Positions 16,924 through 25,500 of a stretch of DNA of 64,000 nucleotides are shown here, one piece after another. This DNA comes from JAHJDO01 sp964437505 (lineage in GTDB: Bacteria > JAHJDO01). The notes beneath the pieces were generated by a model. The model was not told the DNA's origin, searched no databases, and worked only from the letters and a program-made list of their open reading frames with translations. Every line of letters begins with the position of its first letter. The first letter of the stretch is position 1. The stretch is taken from NCBI GenBank assembly GCA_964437505.1, contig CAYTGU010000007.1:1-64000 (forward strand), read 5' to 3'. The translations under genes and the position numbers were made by a program.

Positions 16924-17614
16924 GGAATATTCTCACAAGAGAGTGGTAAACAATTTAAGCATTCAGATTTGCAGTGGGGAAATCGTTGGGTTACTTGGAC
17001 CAAATGGTGCAGGAAAAACAACTACTTTTTACATGGTCGCTGGTCTTGTAAAACCAGACGGAGGCAAAATTCTTTTTAATGATGAAGATATAACATCCTG
17101 CCCTATGTCAAAACGCGCAAGAAAGGGATTAGGATATCTATCCCAGGAGCCTTCAATCTTCAGAAAACTTACTGTTAGAGATAACATTTTTGCAATACTG
17201 GAGACACTTCCTTTAACAAAAGAGGAACGTGAAAAAAGATTGGTTGAACTGCTTAATGAACTTAATATTACTCATCTCAAAAATCGCAAGGCTTATACAC
17301 TCTCAGGGGGAGAAAAAAGAAGAGTAGAAATATCAAGAGCCTTAGTAACTCGTCCATCCATTCTCTTGCTTGACGAACCTTTTACTGGAATAGATCCAAT
17401 AGCTGTAGTTGATATACAAGGCATTCTCCATAATCTAAAGAAAAAGGGATATGGTGTGCTTATTACAGATCACAGTGTTAGAGAAACATTAAAGATTACA
17501 GATCATGCTTATATTGTTCACGACGGTCAAATCCTTACCGCAGGAACTCCTAAAAAGATATTATCACATAAAGGAGCCCGCAAATCATACTTTGGAGAAG
17601 AGTTTTCACTCTGA
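16892..17614 (+). CDS. lptB: LPS export ABC transporter ATP-binding protein LptB
   Basis: A 240-residue ABC ATPase powering LPS extraction. Walker A is GPNGAGKTT, the Q-loop is YLSQEPSIF, the ABC signature is LSGGEKRRVEISRAL, Walker B is ILLLDEPFTGIDPIAV, and the H-loop is LITDHSVRETL. YLSQEPSIFRKLTV and the FTGIDP Walker B are LptB-specific. The ATG at 16892 is preferred over an in-frame TTG 21 bp upstream because TAAGGAGAA sits at ideal distance. Its last bases form the left half of a 21-bp repeat found again at 21800-21820, and its stop abuts the stop of the opposite-strand AraC gene with no gap. Confidence 0.96.
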   Translation: MQILQTQNLIKEYSHKRVVNNLSIQICSGEIVGLLGPNGAGKTTTFYMVAGLVKPDGGKILFNDEDITSCPMSKRARKGLGYLSQEPSIFRKLTVRDNIFAILETLPLTKEEREKRLVELLNELNITHLKNRKAYTLSGGEKRRVEISRALVTRPSILLLDEPFTGIDPIAVVDIQGILHNLKKKGYGVLITDHSVRETLKITDHAYIVHDGQILTAGTPKKILSHKGARKSYFGEEFSL

Positions 17615-17615
17615 C
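17595..17615. repeat. Left copy of 21-bp direct repeat flanking the cassette
   Basis: These 21 bp at the end of lptB match 21800-21820 in 19 positions. The last 13 bp (TTTTCACTCTGAC) are identical. The repeat encloses the AraC/GH39/UroD cassette, so it may be a target-site or attachment-type duplication. Confidence 0.6.
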
Positions 17616-18409
17616 TAATGTATTAAAGAGTAACGATAGGTTGCCGGAGACACTTCGAACATTTTGCGAAACGTTTTTGAAAATTGAGCGGGTTCCCCAA
17701 GATTAAGCTCAGAGGCAATTTGTTTCAATGGATCATTTGTACGACGTAAACGCTCTGCTGCGGTTTCCATTCTGGAACGAAGAATATATTGATGCGGAGG
17801 AACTCCTGCATATTCTATGAAGAGTTTTCTGAAATGACTGTAAGATAAATCAATTGATTGCGCCATGTTTTTAAGGTCGAAATTTTCTTGTGGGTCAAAC
17901 CTTATCCTGCAACAGAGTCGGTCAAAGTCCTTAATATATTTACTGAAAGATTTTTGCCCCGAAATCTCTTCCGCCGCACAAATAAGTATTTCTTCAAGAT
18001 GAAACGCAGCACGGTTTTTCTCCAATCCGCCGTGCATTAGTATGTTGCAGATTGTTGTGAACCGATTGCGAAACAAATCGACCCTTTTGATTGGAATAAA
18101 GCAACTATCAGAAAGCCGGCAAAAACCATCTTCATAGAGCTTCCTGCCACGTTCACCTTTAAATGTTACAAAGTAATGTTCCCAACCAAGATCATCAACC
18201 GGGCCATAATTGTAGACGTTACCTGGAGCTTGCCAGCGCAATATCGGAGAATCAAATATATGAATTTTCCCAGGCACCTTCTGGAAGTACATTTTCCCGG
18301 ATGCGATAAGTTGGATGGAATAATTCCGCAGCGAACTATTTTTTATGTGTCCCTTATAGTTTTCGTATATTCCGGAAGCACCCAGTTTTATGTCGTTAAA
18401 ATATCTCAT
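17615..18409 (-). CDS. AraC-family transcriptional regulator
   Basis: About 264 residues: an N-terminal cupin-type ligand-binding domain (with the arm segment LRNYSIQLIASGKMYFQ and an SPILRWQAPG strand) and a C-terminal pair of helix-turn-helix motifs (DLKNMAQSIDLSYSHFRKLF and LKQIASELNLGEPAQFSKTFRKMF, closing with SPATYR). I use the ATG at 18409; a TTG six codons upstream is also open and neither has a clear ribosome-binding site. It is divergent from the GH39 gene, so it very likely controls it in response to a sugar. It ends exactly against the stop of lptB, which is unusual and fits a later insertion. Tandem 20-bp repeats lie just upstream. Confidence 0.9.
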   Translation of the reverse strand: MRYFNDIKLGASGIYENYKGHIKNSSLRNYSIQLIASGKMYFQKVPGKIHIFDSPILRWQAPGNVYNYGPVDDLGWEHYFVTFKGERGRKLYEDGFCRLSDSCFIPIKRVDLFRNRFTTICNILMHGGLEKNRAAFHLEEILICAAEEISGQKSFSKYIKDFDRLCCRIRFDPQENFDLKNMAQSIDLSYSHFRKLFIEYAGVPPHQYILRSRMETAAERLRRTNDPLKQIASELNLGEPAQFSKTFRKMFEVSPATYRYSLIH

Positions 18410-18423
18410 TTTAAGTATTTTTG

Positions 18424-18463
18424 ACAATAAATAATTAGTTTTAACAATAAATAGCCAGTTTCA
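18424..18463. promoter_or_regulatory. Two tandem 20-bp repeats, likely AraC-type operator
   Basis: Two consecutive 20-bp units share ACAATAAATA (18424-18433 and 18444-18453) and AGTTT (18437-18441 and 18457-18461). A third TTAACAATAA, found in the second unit at 18441-18450, recurs at 18531-18540. Direct repeats about 21 bp apart are the normal binding pattern of AraC-family proteins. They lie just upstream of the regulator's start, so autoregulation is likely; control of the divergent GH39 gene is inferred. Confidence 0.6.
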
Positions 18464-18561
18464 TATGTAGACATTATCCTAAATATAATATATTATTTAT
18501 AATAATGCAATAAATTAAATATAAACATTTTTAACAATAAGGTTTAAGATGAAGGAGGACT

Positions 18562-18613
18562 TTGACAGGATTGAGAAGTCTCAAATTATGTCGATTGCTC
18601 TAAACAAATCGAC
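18562..18613 (+). promoter_or_regulatory. Candidate GH39 promoter with two small palindromes
   Basis: TTGACA at 18562-18567 is a good -35; the best -10 (AATTAT) is 16 bp further on. A short palindrome, TTGAGA-AG-TCTCAA, occupies 18571-18584 inside the spacer. A second inverted repeat (GTCGATT at 18590-18596 and AATCGAC at 18607-18613) follows at the start of the leader. These could bind regulators; nothing in the sequence proves it. Confidence 0.4.
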
Positions 18614-18666
18614 TCCATCTGTACCTTGTACGAAACGTTAATTTAAAAGGGAAAGGAATTAGACTC

Positions 18667-20199
18667 ATGGAGACAATCAAAATTACGAATAAAACAGAAA
18701 TTGCTCATTTTCCGAATAACTGGCAAAAATGCGTCGGTACGGGACACATGGGACTGGCCCTGCGGCAGGAATACCAGGAGGCGCTGGCCATCGTTCAAGA
18801 TGAGATCGGGTTTGAGTACATCCGTGGCCACGGTCTGCTGAGTGATACGGTAGGGATTTACAGGAAGGAATTCTACAAGACGCCTGATGACTACACCGGA
18901 CGAGGACCGGAACTGAACTTTACGTACGTTGATCGGATATACGACAGTTTCCTAGAAAAAGGCATTCGCCCTTTTGTGGAATTGGGATTCATGCCGCGCG
19001 ATCTAGCCTCCGGTAACCAAACGTGCTTTTACTGGAAGGCTAACGTTACTCCCCCAAAAGACTACGGCGAATGGCGTCGCCTGATCAAAGGACTGGTACG
19101 CCACTTCATTCACCGCTATGGTGAGAATGAAGTCCGAAAATGGCCATTCGAAGTCTGGAACGAACCGGACTGCTGCCCGAATGGTTTCTGGAGCGCCGAT
19201 CAGCAGGAATACTTCCGGCTGTATAGGGAAACAGCCCTGGCCGTCAAGGAAGTGGATGCGCAGATACAGGTAGGCGGACCTGCCACATGTCCGGGCGGCA
19301 TCCATTGGATTACACCATTCCTGGAGATGTGCGACAAGGACAAAATACCCGTCGATTTCGTCTCAACCCATTCGTACTATGGAAGTGACTCTCACTTCGC
19401 CGGCGAGTACACTTACCAGAACTTGCATCCGATTACACATGGACTGGATCAGTTCAAGGAAGCGCGGCGGCGTGTTCGGGAATCGTCATTTTCTGATTTG
19501 CCCCTGCATATTACCGAATACAATACGGCGTATAGCCCGCACAGCCCCATTTATGATACTGCCTTTAACGCCTCGTTCCTGGCGAGGCTGTTGAGCGAAG
19601 GAGGCGATATCGCTGATTCGTTTTCATACTGGACGTTTTCCGACGTCTTTGAGGAAAACGATATCCCCAAGGCACAATTTCATGGCGGATTCGGGCTTCT
19701 TGCGCTCAACTGTATTCGCAAACCGACATTCCATCTATTTAGTTTCTTCGCCCAATTGGGCAACCAACTCCTGTACCGCAACGAGAATGTGCTGGTAACT
19801 CGCAGGGAAGACGGTTCGCTGGCAATAGTTGCGTGGAATCCTGTATTGGAGCGGGAGAACAGCGGTAATATGCGAATATCTCTGAACATCCCGATGGAAG
19901 AACATCAGGTTACGATCAGGCGACAGACCGTGGACGAGAATAACGGCAACGCCTGGACATGCTGGAAGATGCTCGGGAGACCACGTTACCCGGATAAGAA
20001 CGAACTCGCTGTGCTCGATCACGCATCAATCCCGAAGCTGGATATTTCCAGAGCGCCGATAACGAATGGTGAAATCAAGATTGATTTTTCTCTTTCCGAA
20101 AACGAAGTTACCCTTATCGAAATTTATGCTTTGAAAGATGAGACTTCAGATTATGCGGGCCTCGACGACAGTATGATTCCAGGAAGCCCACATTCATAA
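18667..20199 (+). CDS. Glycoside hydrolase family 39 (beta-xylosidase-like)
   Basis: A 510-residue retaining glycosidase. The TIM barrel covers residues ~30-360, with the acid/base Glu in FEVWNEPDCC near residue 167 and the nucleophile Glu in ITEYNTAY near 285, followed by a beta-sandwich C-terminal domain. SFSYWTFSDVFEEN is also typical of GH39. Members cleave beta-xylosides or iduronides. There is no clear signal peptide, so it probably acts in the cytoplasm on imported oligosaccharides. The gene is clearly richer in G+C than the lpt genes, which suggests transfer. AAAGGGAAAGG lies about 10 bp before the ATG. Confidence 0.88.
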   Translation: METIKITNKTEIAHFPNNWQKCVGTGHMGLALRQEYQEALAIVQDEIGFEYIRGHGLLSDTVGIYRKEFYKTPDDYTGRGPELNFTYVDRIYDSFLEKGIRPFVELGFMPRDLASGNQTCFYWKANVTPPKDYGEWRRLIKGLVRHFIHRYGENEVRKWPFEVWNEPDCCPNGFWSADQQEYFRLYRETALAVKEVDAQIQVGGPATCPGGIHWITPFLEMCDKDKIPVDFVSTHSYYGSDSHFAGEYTYQNLHPITHGLDQFKEARRRVRESSFSDLPLHITEYNTAYSPHSPIYDTAFNASFLARLLSEGGDIADSFSYWTFSDVFEENDIPKAQFHGGFGLLALNCIRKPTFHLFSFFAQLGNQLLYRNENVLVTRREDGSLAIVAWNPVLERENSGNMRISLNIPMEEHQVTIRRQTVDENNGNAWTCWKMLGRPRYPDKNELAVLDHASIPKLDISRAPITNGEIKIDFSLSENEVTLIEIYALKDETSDYAGLDDSMIPGSPHS

Positions 20200-20215
20200 A
20201 ACAGGAGAAATTTCC

Positions 20216-20584
20216 ATGCCTAATTGCAAATATAAGAAAAACGAAGTGTTTTTGCGCAACATCTATGCGCGAGGTCAATTTCAAGGTCATGGCTTTATTT
20301 GTCAACCTAAATTGATAAGAAGTATTGACCACCCCGACTATGACTTCACAATCTCTGACAAGCCGGTTGAAAACTGGGTGCCAATGATAGCGGAGAACTA
20401 TGATAGACAAATTCGTATGGCGGCAAAACTCGATGACGATGCTGTACCTGTTGCCAAGATTGGAACATCTACTCATATTTATGCTGCCGCCTTTGGATGT
20501 GAAGTCCACCGTTTTCCGGACAGTCCCGCTTGCGCTCTTCCGCTGGTTGGTTCAGCGGAAGAAGCAGACAAAATAAAGGTCTAA
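20216..20584 (+). pseudogene. Truncated UroD-superfamily gene (N-terminal third only)
   Basis: A 122-codon frame whose start (NEVFLRNIYARGQFQGHGF), AAKLDDDAVPVAKIGTSTHIYAAAFGCEVHRF and final GSAEEADKIKV look like the N-terminal part of UroD-like methyltransferase/decarboxylase proteins, which are usually 330-400 residues long. The frame stops right where the family continues, and the next gene begins with a complete UroD-family start instead. I read it as a gene that lost its 3' two-thirds. A functional small protein cannot be excluded, as ACAGGAGAAA precedes its ATG. Confidence 0.55.
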
Positions 20585-20603
20585 AAAATACTTGGAGGTA
20601 TTG

Positions 20604-21623
20604 ATGAAAAAGAGTAATTTAACACCAAGGGAAATAGTCAAACGCTGCATTGAATTTCGAGATCCGCCGCGGATTGGAATGCATTTCTCTGTAAATCCAA
20701 TCGAAGGAAAGACCTGGCCTTTCACTGACTTTGCTGGTGTTTCGTTTCAACCGGATCCAGATTTCGTCCCCATTGCGCAAGACTTCGGGGAGTGGGGATA
20801 CAAGATGGAAACTCTAGATCCAACCAGCATGGGAGAGGTCAAAGATCCGCCTCTTGGTGAAAGTTGGAAGCAACTGGAATCGTACAAGTTCCCGGACTTC
20901 CGGTCTCCAGTGCGTTATGCGCATTTGCGGGAGGAAGTTGAGAATTTTCACGCTCAGGGGCGCTACGTATACGGCAATATCCCATCCTTGATGTTGCTTC
21001 CTATAAATCTTCGAGGCATGGAAAACTGGTTTATGGATCATGTTCTAGAGAAAGAGAATCTGTGTCTGTTGCTGGACCGCATCGTCGAGACGCGTCTGGC
21101 AATCATTGCACATTATGCCGATGCGGGAGTAGACGGTGCAATAACCTATGACGATATGGGAACAAATGACAGAACGCTGGTCAGTCCGAATATGTTTCGC
21201 GAAATATACTTGCCTCGCTATCGCCGTACGAACGATGCTCTGCACGAGCGGAACATGCATCTGCTTCACCATTGCTGCGGACAAGTTCAGGAATATATGA
21301 ATATGCTAATCGAGGGCGGATGTGACGTGATTCAGCTTGATCAGCCGTTGCTCATGGGAATTGATTGGTTGGGTGAGAATTACGGCGGAAAAATATGTTT
21401 TTGGAATTGTGTTGATATCCAGAAGACCATACCTCGCAATGATCTGGAGGCCATCGATGACGAGGCCCACCGGCAAGTTTGGCGACTGGGGAATTACGGT
21501 GGAGGCTTTATGGTGAAGGCTTATCAGCAACCAGAAGCCATTAGAATGACAATTGAGCAATCAGAAGCCCAGTATCGCGCATTTAGAAAATATGGCAATT
21601 ACCCAATCACATGGGAACAATAG
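20604..21623 (+). CDS. Uroporphyrinogen decarboxylase-superfamily protein
   Basis: A 339-residue TIM-barrel protein of the UroD/MtaA/CmuA superfamily. GAITYDDMGTNDRTLVSPNMFREIYLPRYRR, HCCGQVQEYMNMLIEGGCDVIQLDQP and the terminal YQQPEAIRMTIEQ region fit the family. HCCG contains the His-x-Cys type site that binds Zn in the methyltransferase branch. It lacks the N-terminal RQAGR motif of true heme-pathway HemE, so a role in corrinoid methyl transfer or an unknown sugar-linked reaction is more likely. The ATG at 20604 follows TTGGAGG; four extra codons upstream are also open. It is part of the AraC/GH39 cassette. Confidence 0.82.
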   Translation: MKKSNLTPREIVKRCIEFRDPPRIGMHFSVNPIEGKTWPFTDFAGVSFQPDPDFVPIAQDFGEWGYKMETLDPTSMGEVKDPPLGESWKQLESYKFPDFRSPVRYAHLREEVENFHAQGRYVYGNIPSLMLLPINLRGMENWFMDHVLEKENLCLLLDRIVETRLAIIAHYADAGVDGAITYDDMGTNDRTLVSPNMFREIYLPRYRRTNDALHERNMHLLHHCCGQVQEYMNMLIEGGCDVIQLDQPLLMGIDWLGENYGGKICFWNCVDIQKTIPRNDLEAIDDEAHRQVWRLGNYGGGFMVKAYQQPEAIRMTIEQSEAQYRAFRKYGNYPITWEQ

Positions 21624-21644
21624 TTGAAAGCCAAAATGAATTAG

Positions 21645-21836
21645 AAAGTTTTTTACAAATGTCCTGATGTTGGATTGATTTTAGATACAGCACACCTTGC
21701 AGCGGTTGATGGCGATCCGGTTGAGATTGTCGAAAAATATCACATGGGTAAAGGTAATATTGGTTTAGATAATATTGTTATTATGAAAGCGCTTATTCTG
21801 AGAGGATTTTTCACTCTGACAAGCCAAATTATATAG
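21645..21836 (+). pseudogene. Remnant of a sugar phosphate isomerase/epimerase gene
   Basis: A frame without a start codon reads KCPDVGLILDTAHLAAVDGD, PVEIVEKYH, then MGKGNIGLDNIVIMKALILRG. This matches the C-terminal strands of xylose isomerase-like epimerases (LDTGHxAAxGxDP and GxGxIDF). The strand that normally lies between them (HVHLKD) is missing, so the gene has lost both its 5' two-thirds and an internal piece. Its end runs through the right copy of the 21-bp flanking repeat. Confidence 0.7.
21800..21820. repeat. Right copy of 21-bp direct repeat flanking the cassette
   Basis: It matches the 3' end of lptB (17595-17615) in 19 of 21 positions, including 13 identical bases at the right. 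See the left copy. Confidence 0.6.
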
Positions 21837-21920
21837 CTATTTAGGGCAAAAACACCCAATAAGACATACCCAAGTACCTCTTTAAGGCAAATCTAGCTTA
21901 AAAACACCCTTGCAAAGATT

Positions 21921-22056
21921 AAATTCGAAGCACGAAGCACGAAATATCAAACAATATCAAATTAGAAAAATACAAATACTCAAAACAATGTTTTGAATTT
22001 CGAAAATTTAAATTTAGAATTTGTTTCGAGTTTCGGATTTAGAATTTTGGATTTTT
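21921..22056. repeat. Degenerate AT-rich inverted repeat element
   Basis: The left part contains TTCGAAGCACGAAGCACGAAAT; the right part, read on the other strand, gives similar CGAAAC-rich sequence (from TTTCGAGTTTCGGATTT). Near the middle is a small hairpin, CAAAAC-AAT-GTTTTG (21981-21995). It looks like an eroded dispersed intergenic repeat. A shorter AT-rich block of similar style sits inside nadC. Confidence 0.45.
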
Positions 22057-22310
22057 CCAACGGTGAAATATACAAATAGGCATTAGTCCTTATTTTTTAC
22101 GTTCTATTCATAATTCCGTTTCAAATTAGTATATTCTTGCTAGAAAAACATAGTGGGAGAGATTTTAATTATAAGACAACAAGATAGTTCTCAGCATCTA
22201 ACATATTGAAATTAGGCATGTTATGTATTTTAAGTTAGAATATTACTTTATGTTATTATCTTGCAATGCAAACAAAAAGCTTTCTCTTTGAATATTTCTC
22301 CATTAGTTTA

Positions 22311-22326
22311 CATAAGATATCTTATG
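22311..22326. repeat. Perfect 16-bp palindrome
   Basis: CATAAGATATCTTATG is identical to its reverse complement. It could be a dimeric protein-binding site. No adjacent gene start points to a regulator. Confidence 0.6.
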
Positions 22327-22431
22327 CGACGCTAAATATTGATGTCAAAACAAGTCCTAACATCTTGCGTACAAAGAAGTTAGCTAATATTTACAAACTT
22401 GCGAAGGAAATATTGCAAAGCTTTTTTTGCG

Positions 22432-22460
22432 CATAACTTCTTTAACGTCAAGAAGTTATG
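22432..22460. repeat. 11-bp inverted repeat with 7-nt loop
   Basis: Arms CATAACTTCTT and AAGAAGTTATG enclose TAACGTC. There is no T tract after either arm, so an intrinsic terminator is not obvious. It lies about 140 bp beyond the 3' end of dnaE. Confidence 0.5.
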
Positions 22461-22597
22461 GAAATTTAACGGCATTATCTAGCTGATATAACAGATGTTT
22501 TCTTGTAGCTTAAGTACTTTTCTAAAGTTTGAACTAAAAGTGGAATTTTCGTGGCAATTCGAGGTTTTTCGCAATATTGGAATGGTAAGAGTAAGTA

Positions 22598-25500
22598 TTA
22601 TAAACTCAGCCTAACTGCCTCTTGCCCAATAAGTTGTCGCAATTTAATAAGCAAGCCCTTTTGAGGAGATATATGGATCTTTGGATCAGCCAACATAGTT
22701 ACCTCTCCGGATTGAGGTATCACCACATGTAAATAAATAGTAGCCTTTCCTGGGTATTGAGTTAATAAATCCTTTAATTTTTGAAGTATTTGTTTGTCGA
22801 GACCTGTACTTATAAGCGTAATATGTATAGCCTTTGTCAGCTTTTCCTCTGCTTCTGAAAGAGGGATGATATCCGATACAATTAGTTTTGGCTGGTCATC
22901 TCTGAGATCAAGCCTTCCTTTTATAAGTAATAATTTATCTATTTCAATAAAATTATCAAATTTCTTAAACACAGCAGGATAAACCAGAACACTTGTCGTT
23001 CCCTGCATATCTTCCAAGGTAAACGCACACATACGCTTCTTATCCTTTTTGGTAAGAATTCTTTTTATTGTATTTATTATGCCTCCTATATAAATCTCAT
23101 CACCATCCTGATGCTCAGACCCAAGCGTATTTGATGCTGTTGTAAAGGATTTAAGAGTATCTTCATATCTTGCTAACGGATGGCCGGTAATATAGAAACC
23201 CAAAACTTCTTTTTCAGCGGCAAGGAGCTTACTTTCCGACCATTCTTCTATCTCTGCAAATTTATGAGCATCCTCACGAAATTCTTTTTGTGATTCAAAC
23301 ACATCAAAAAAGACAGTTTGTCCTCTTTGGGTATCTTTTTGTATCTGTTGCCCGAGCTCAATTGCATGGTCTAAAGTATGCATAAGTTGAGCTCTGGGTC
23401 TGCCAAAATTAAGTGTACCAGCCTTTATTAAACTTTCTATTACCCTTCTATTTACTGTGCGCAAATCAATATGCTCACAAAAGTCATATAGAGATTTAAA
23501 ATGGCCGTGCGTCTGTCTTGCTTTAATAATAGAATTGATAGCTATCTCACCAACATTTTTTATTGCTGCTAAACCAAAACGAATATTCTTTTTTTCTATT
23601 GTGAATTTAGCGTAACTTTTATTAATATCAGGCTGTAATACATCAATGTTCATATTTTTGCATTCATTTATATACAATACTATCTTATCTGTGTTTCGTA
23701 ATTCACTGTTCAGAAGAGCTATCATGAAGGCAACCGGATAATTCGCTTTAAAATATGCTGTTTGAAAAGAAATCATTGCATATGCGGCACTATGAGACTT
23801 GTTAAATCCATACCCTGCAAAATATGCTATTAGATCGAAAATTTTGGACGCAATTGGTTCTTTTACCCCTTTTTTAATAGATCCTGAGATAAACGCATTT
23901 CTTTGTTTATCATCCATTATCCCCTTTTTGCCCATAATCCTGCGCAGTGTATCCGCTTCACTCATAGAAAAACCTGCAAATTCATTTGCTATTTTTATTA
24001 CCTGTTCCTGATAAAGTATAACTCCATACGTCTCCTTTAATATGGGTTCCAAAATGGGATGATCGTATTTTATGGGACTTTTACTATGTCTTCTTTTTAC
24101 AAAAGTGTCTAACGCGCCCCCTTGCATAGGTCCGGGTCTAAATAAAGAAACAAGAGGAATCAGGTCATTAAAAGATTCAGGTCTTAGCTTTCTTGAAAGG
24201 TCACGCATTCCAGGACTTTCCAACTGGAACACACCTATAGTTTTCCCTTTAGAAATCAGCGACGAAAAAGTTTTCTTATCATCTAAGGGCAATTTGTCAA
24301 TTTCAATTTTTTTGTCATAATATTGTTCTATAAGAGCAACTGTGTTTTGAATAACAGTCAATGTCTTAAGTCCAAGAAAATCTATTTTCAGCAGCCCTAT
24401 TTTTTCTAGCGAGTTCATGCCGTATTGAGTACTTATATCTGCTTTATTACTCTTGAACAATGGTGTAAAATTAGTAAGAGAGCCTTCTGAAATAACAACT
24501 CCTGCAGCATGAGTTGAGACGTGTCTTGCCAGCCCTTCCAGAGACTTAGCAATATCCATTAATGTTTTCACCTGTTCATTTTTCTCTATTAAATCTGAAA
24601 GATCTTTTTGTGTTTCTATAGCGTTCTTTAACGAAATATTAGGTCCTAGAGGGATCATTTTCGCTATTTTATCCACCTCTGCATAAGGCATATTTAAAAC
24701 TCTGCCAACATCTCTTATAACTGCTTTAGCTGCCATTGTTCCAAACGTTGCAATCTGTGCTACATTCTCTCTTCCATATTTTCCCACAACATAATCTATT
24801 ACTTCTCCGCGTTTTTCATAACAAAAATCTATGTCTATATCAGGAAGACTTACACGATCCGGGTTTAGAAATCGCTCAAATATCAGATCATATTTAAGAG
24901 GGTCAATATTTGTAATGTCCAGACAATATGCAACCAGACTTCCTGCCGATGAACCCCTGCCCGGACCAACTGCTATACCCTTACCTTTAGCATAGCGTAT
25001 AAAATCCCATACAATAAGAAAATAACTTGCATAATTCATTTTTTTTATAACACTCAGCTCATATTCAAGTCTGTCAGTTATTTCTTTAGTAACGTCTCCA
25101 AATCGTTTTTTACAACCTTCTTTCGTCAATCTCTCAAGGTAGCTGTTAGGATTGCTTTCTTCCTTTGGGACATTAAAATGAGGAAGATATTTCTTTGAAA
25201 AATCTAGTTCTAAATTACATTTTTCTGCAATTTCAATTGTATTAAGAATCGCTTCAGGTATCTCACTAAACAGTTTTTTCATTTCTTCGGCAGATTTAAA
25301 ATAGAATTCCTCTACTGAGAAACGCATACGTTTGGGATCATCCATCGTTGTACCTGTTTGAATGCACAATAATGCCTCATGTGAAAGAGCATCATGTTTT
25401 CTCATATAATGGCAATCATTTGCCGCCACTGTTGGAATATTTAGTGCTTTACCGAATGATATAAGTTCTTTATTAATCTTTGACTGTCCTTCAATACCGT

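Larger units (their letters stand above)
17615..21820. other. Accessory sugar-utilisation cassette, possibly transferred
   Basis: This 4.2-kb segment holds an AraC regulator, a GH39 glycosidase, a truncated UroD-family gene, an intact UroD-family gene and a decayed sugar isomerase gene. Base composition differs from neighbours: 35 of 60 bases are G or C at 18781-18840 and 29 of 60 at 20941-21000, against 18 of 60 at 15961-16020. A 21-bp imperfect direct repeat sits at both edges. No transposase or integrase is visible, so how it arrived is unknown. Confidence 0.55.
21837..22597. other. Gene-free, palindrome-rich intergenic region
   Basis: No credible protein gene, tRNA or rRNA is visible in these 761 bp, which lie between the cassette and the 3' end of dnaE. 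It contains a degenerate AT-rich repeat (about 21921-22056), a perfect 16-bp palindrome (22311-22326) and an 11-bp stem (22432-22460). AAGAAGTTA of that stem recurs in direct orientation near 22367-22382. In so compact a genome this gap is exceptional; a structured RNA, a repeat element or a decayed mobile element are all possible. Confidence 0.6.

Noticed and set aside
20604..21623. HemE (heme pathway uroporphyrinogen decarboxylase)
   Set aside because: The N-terminal RQAGR-type Arg motif is absent, and other heme genes are not nearby.
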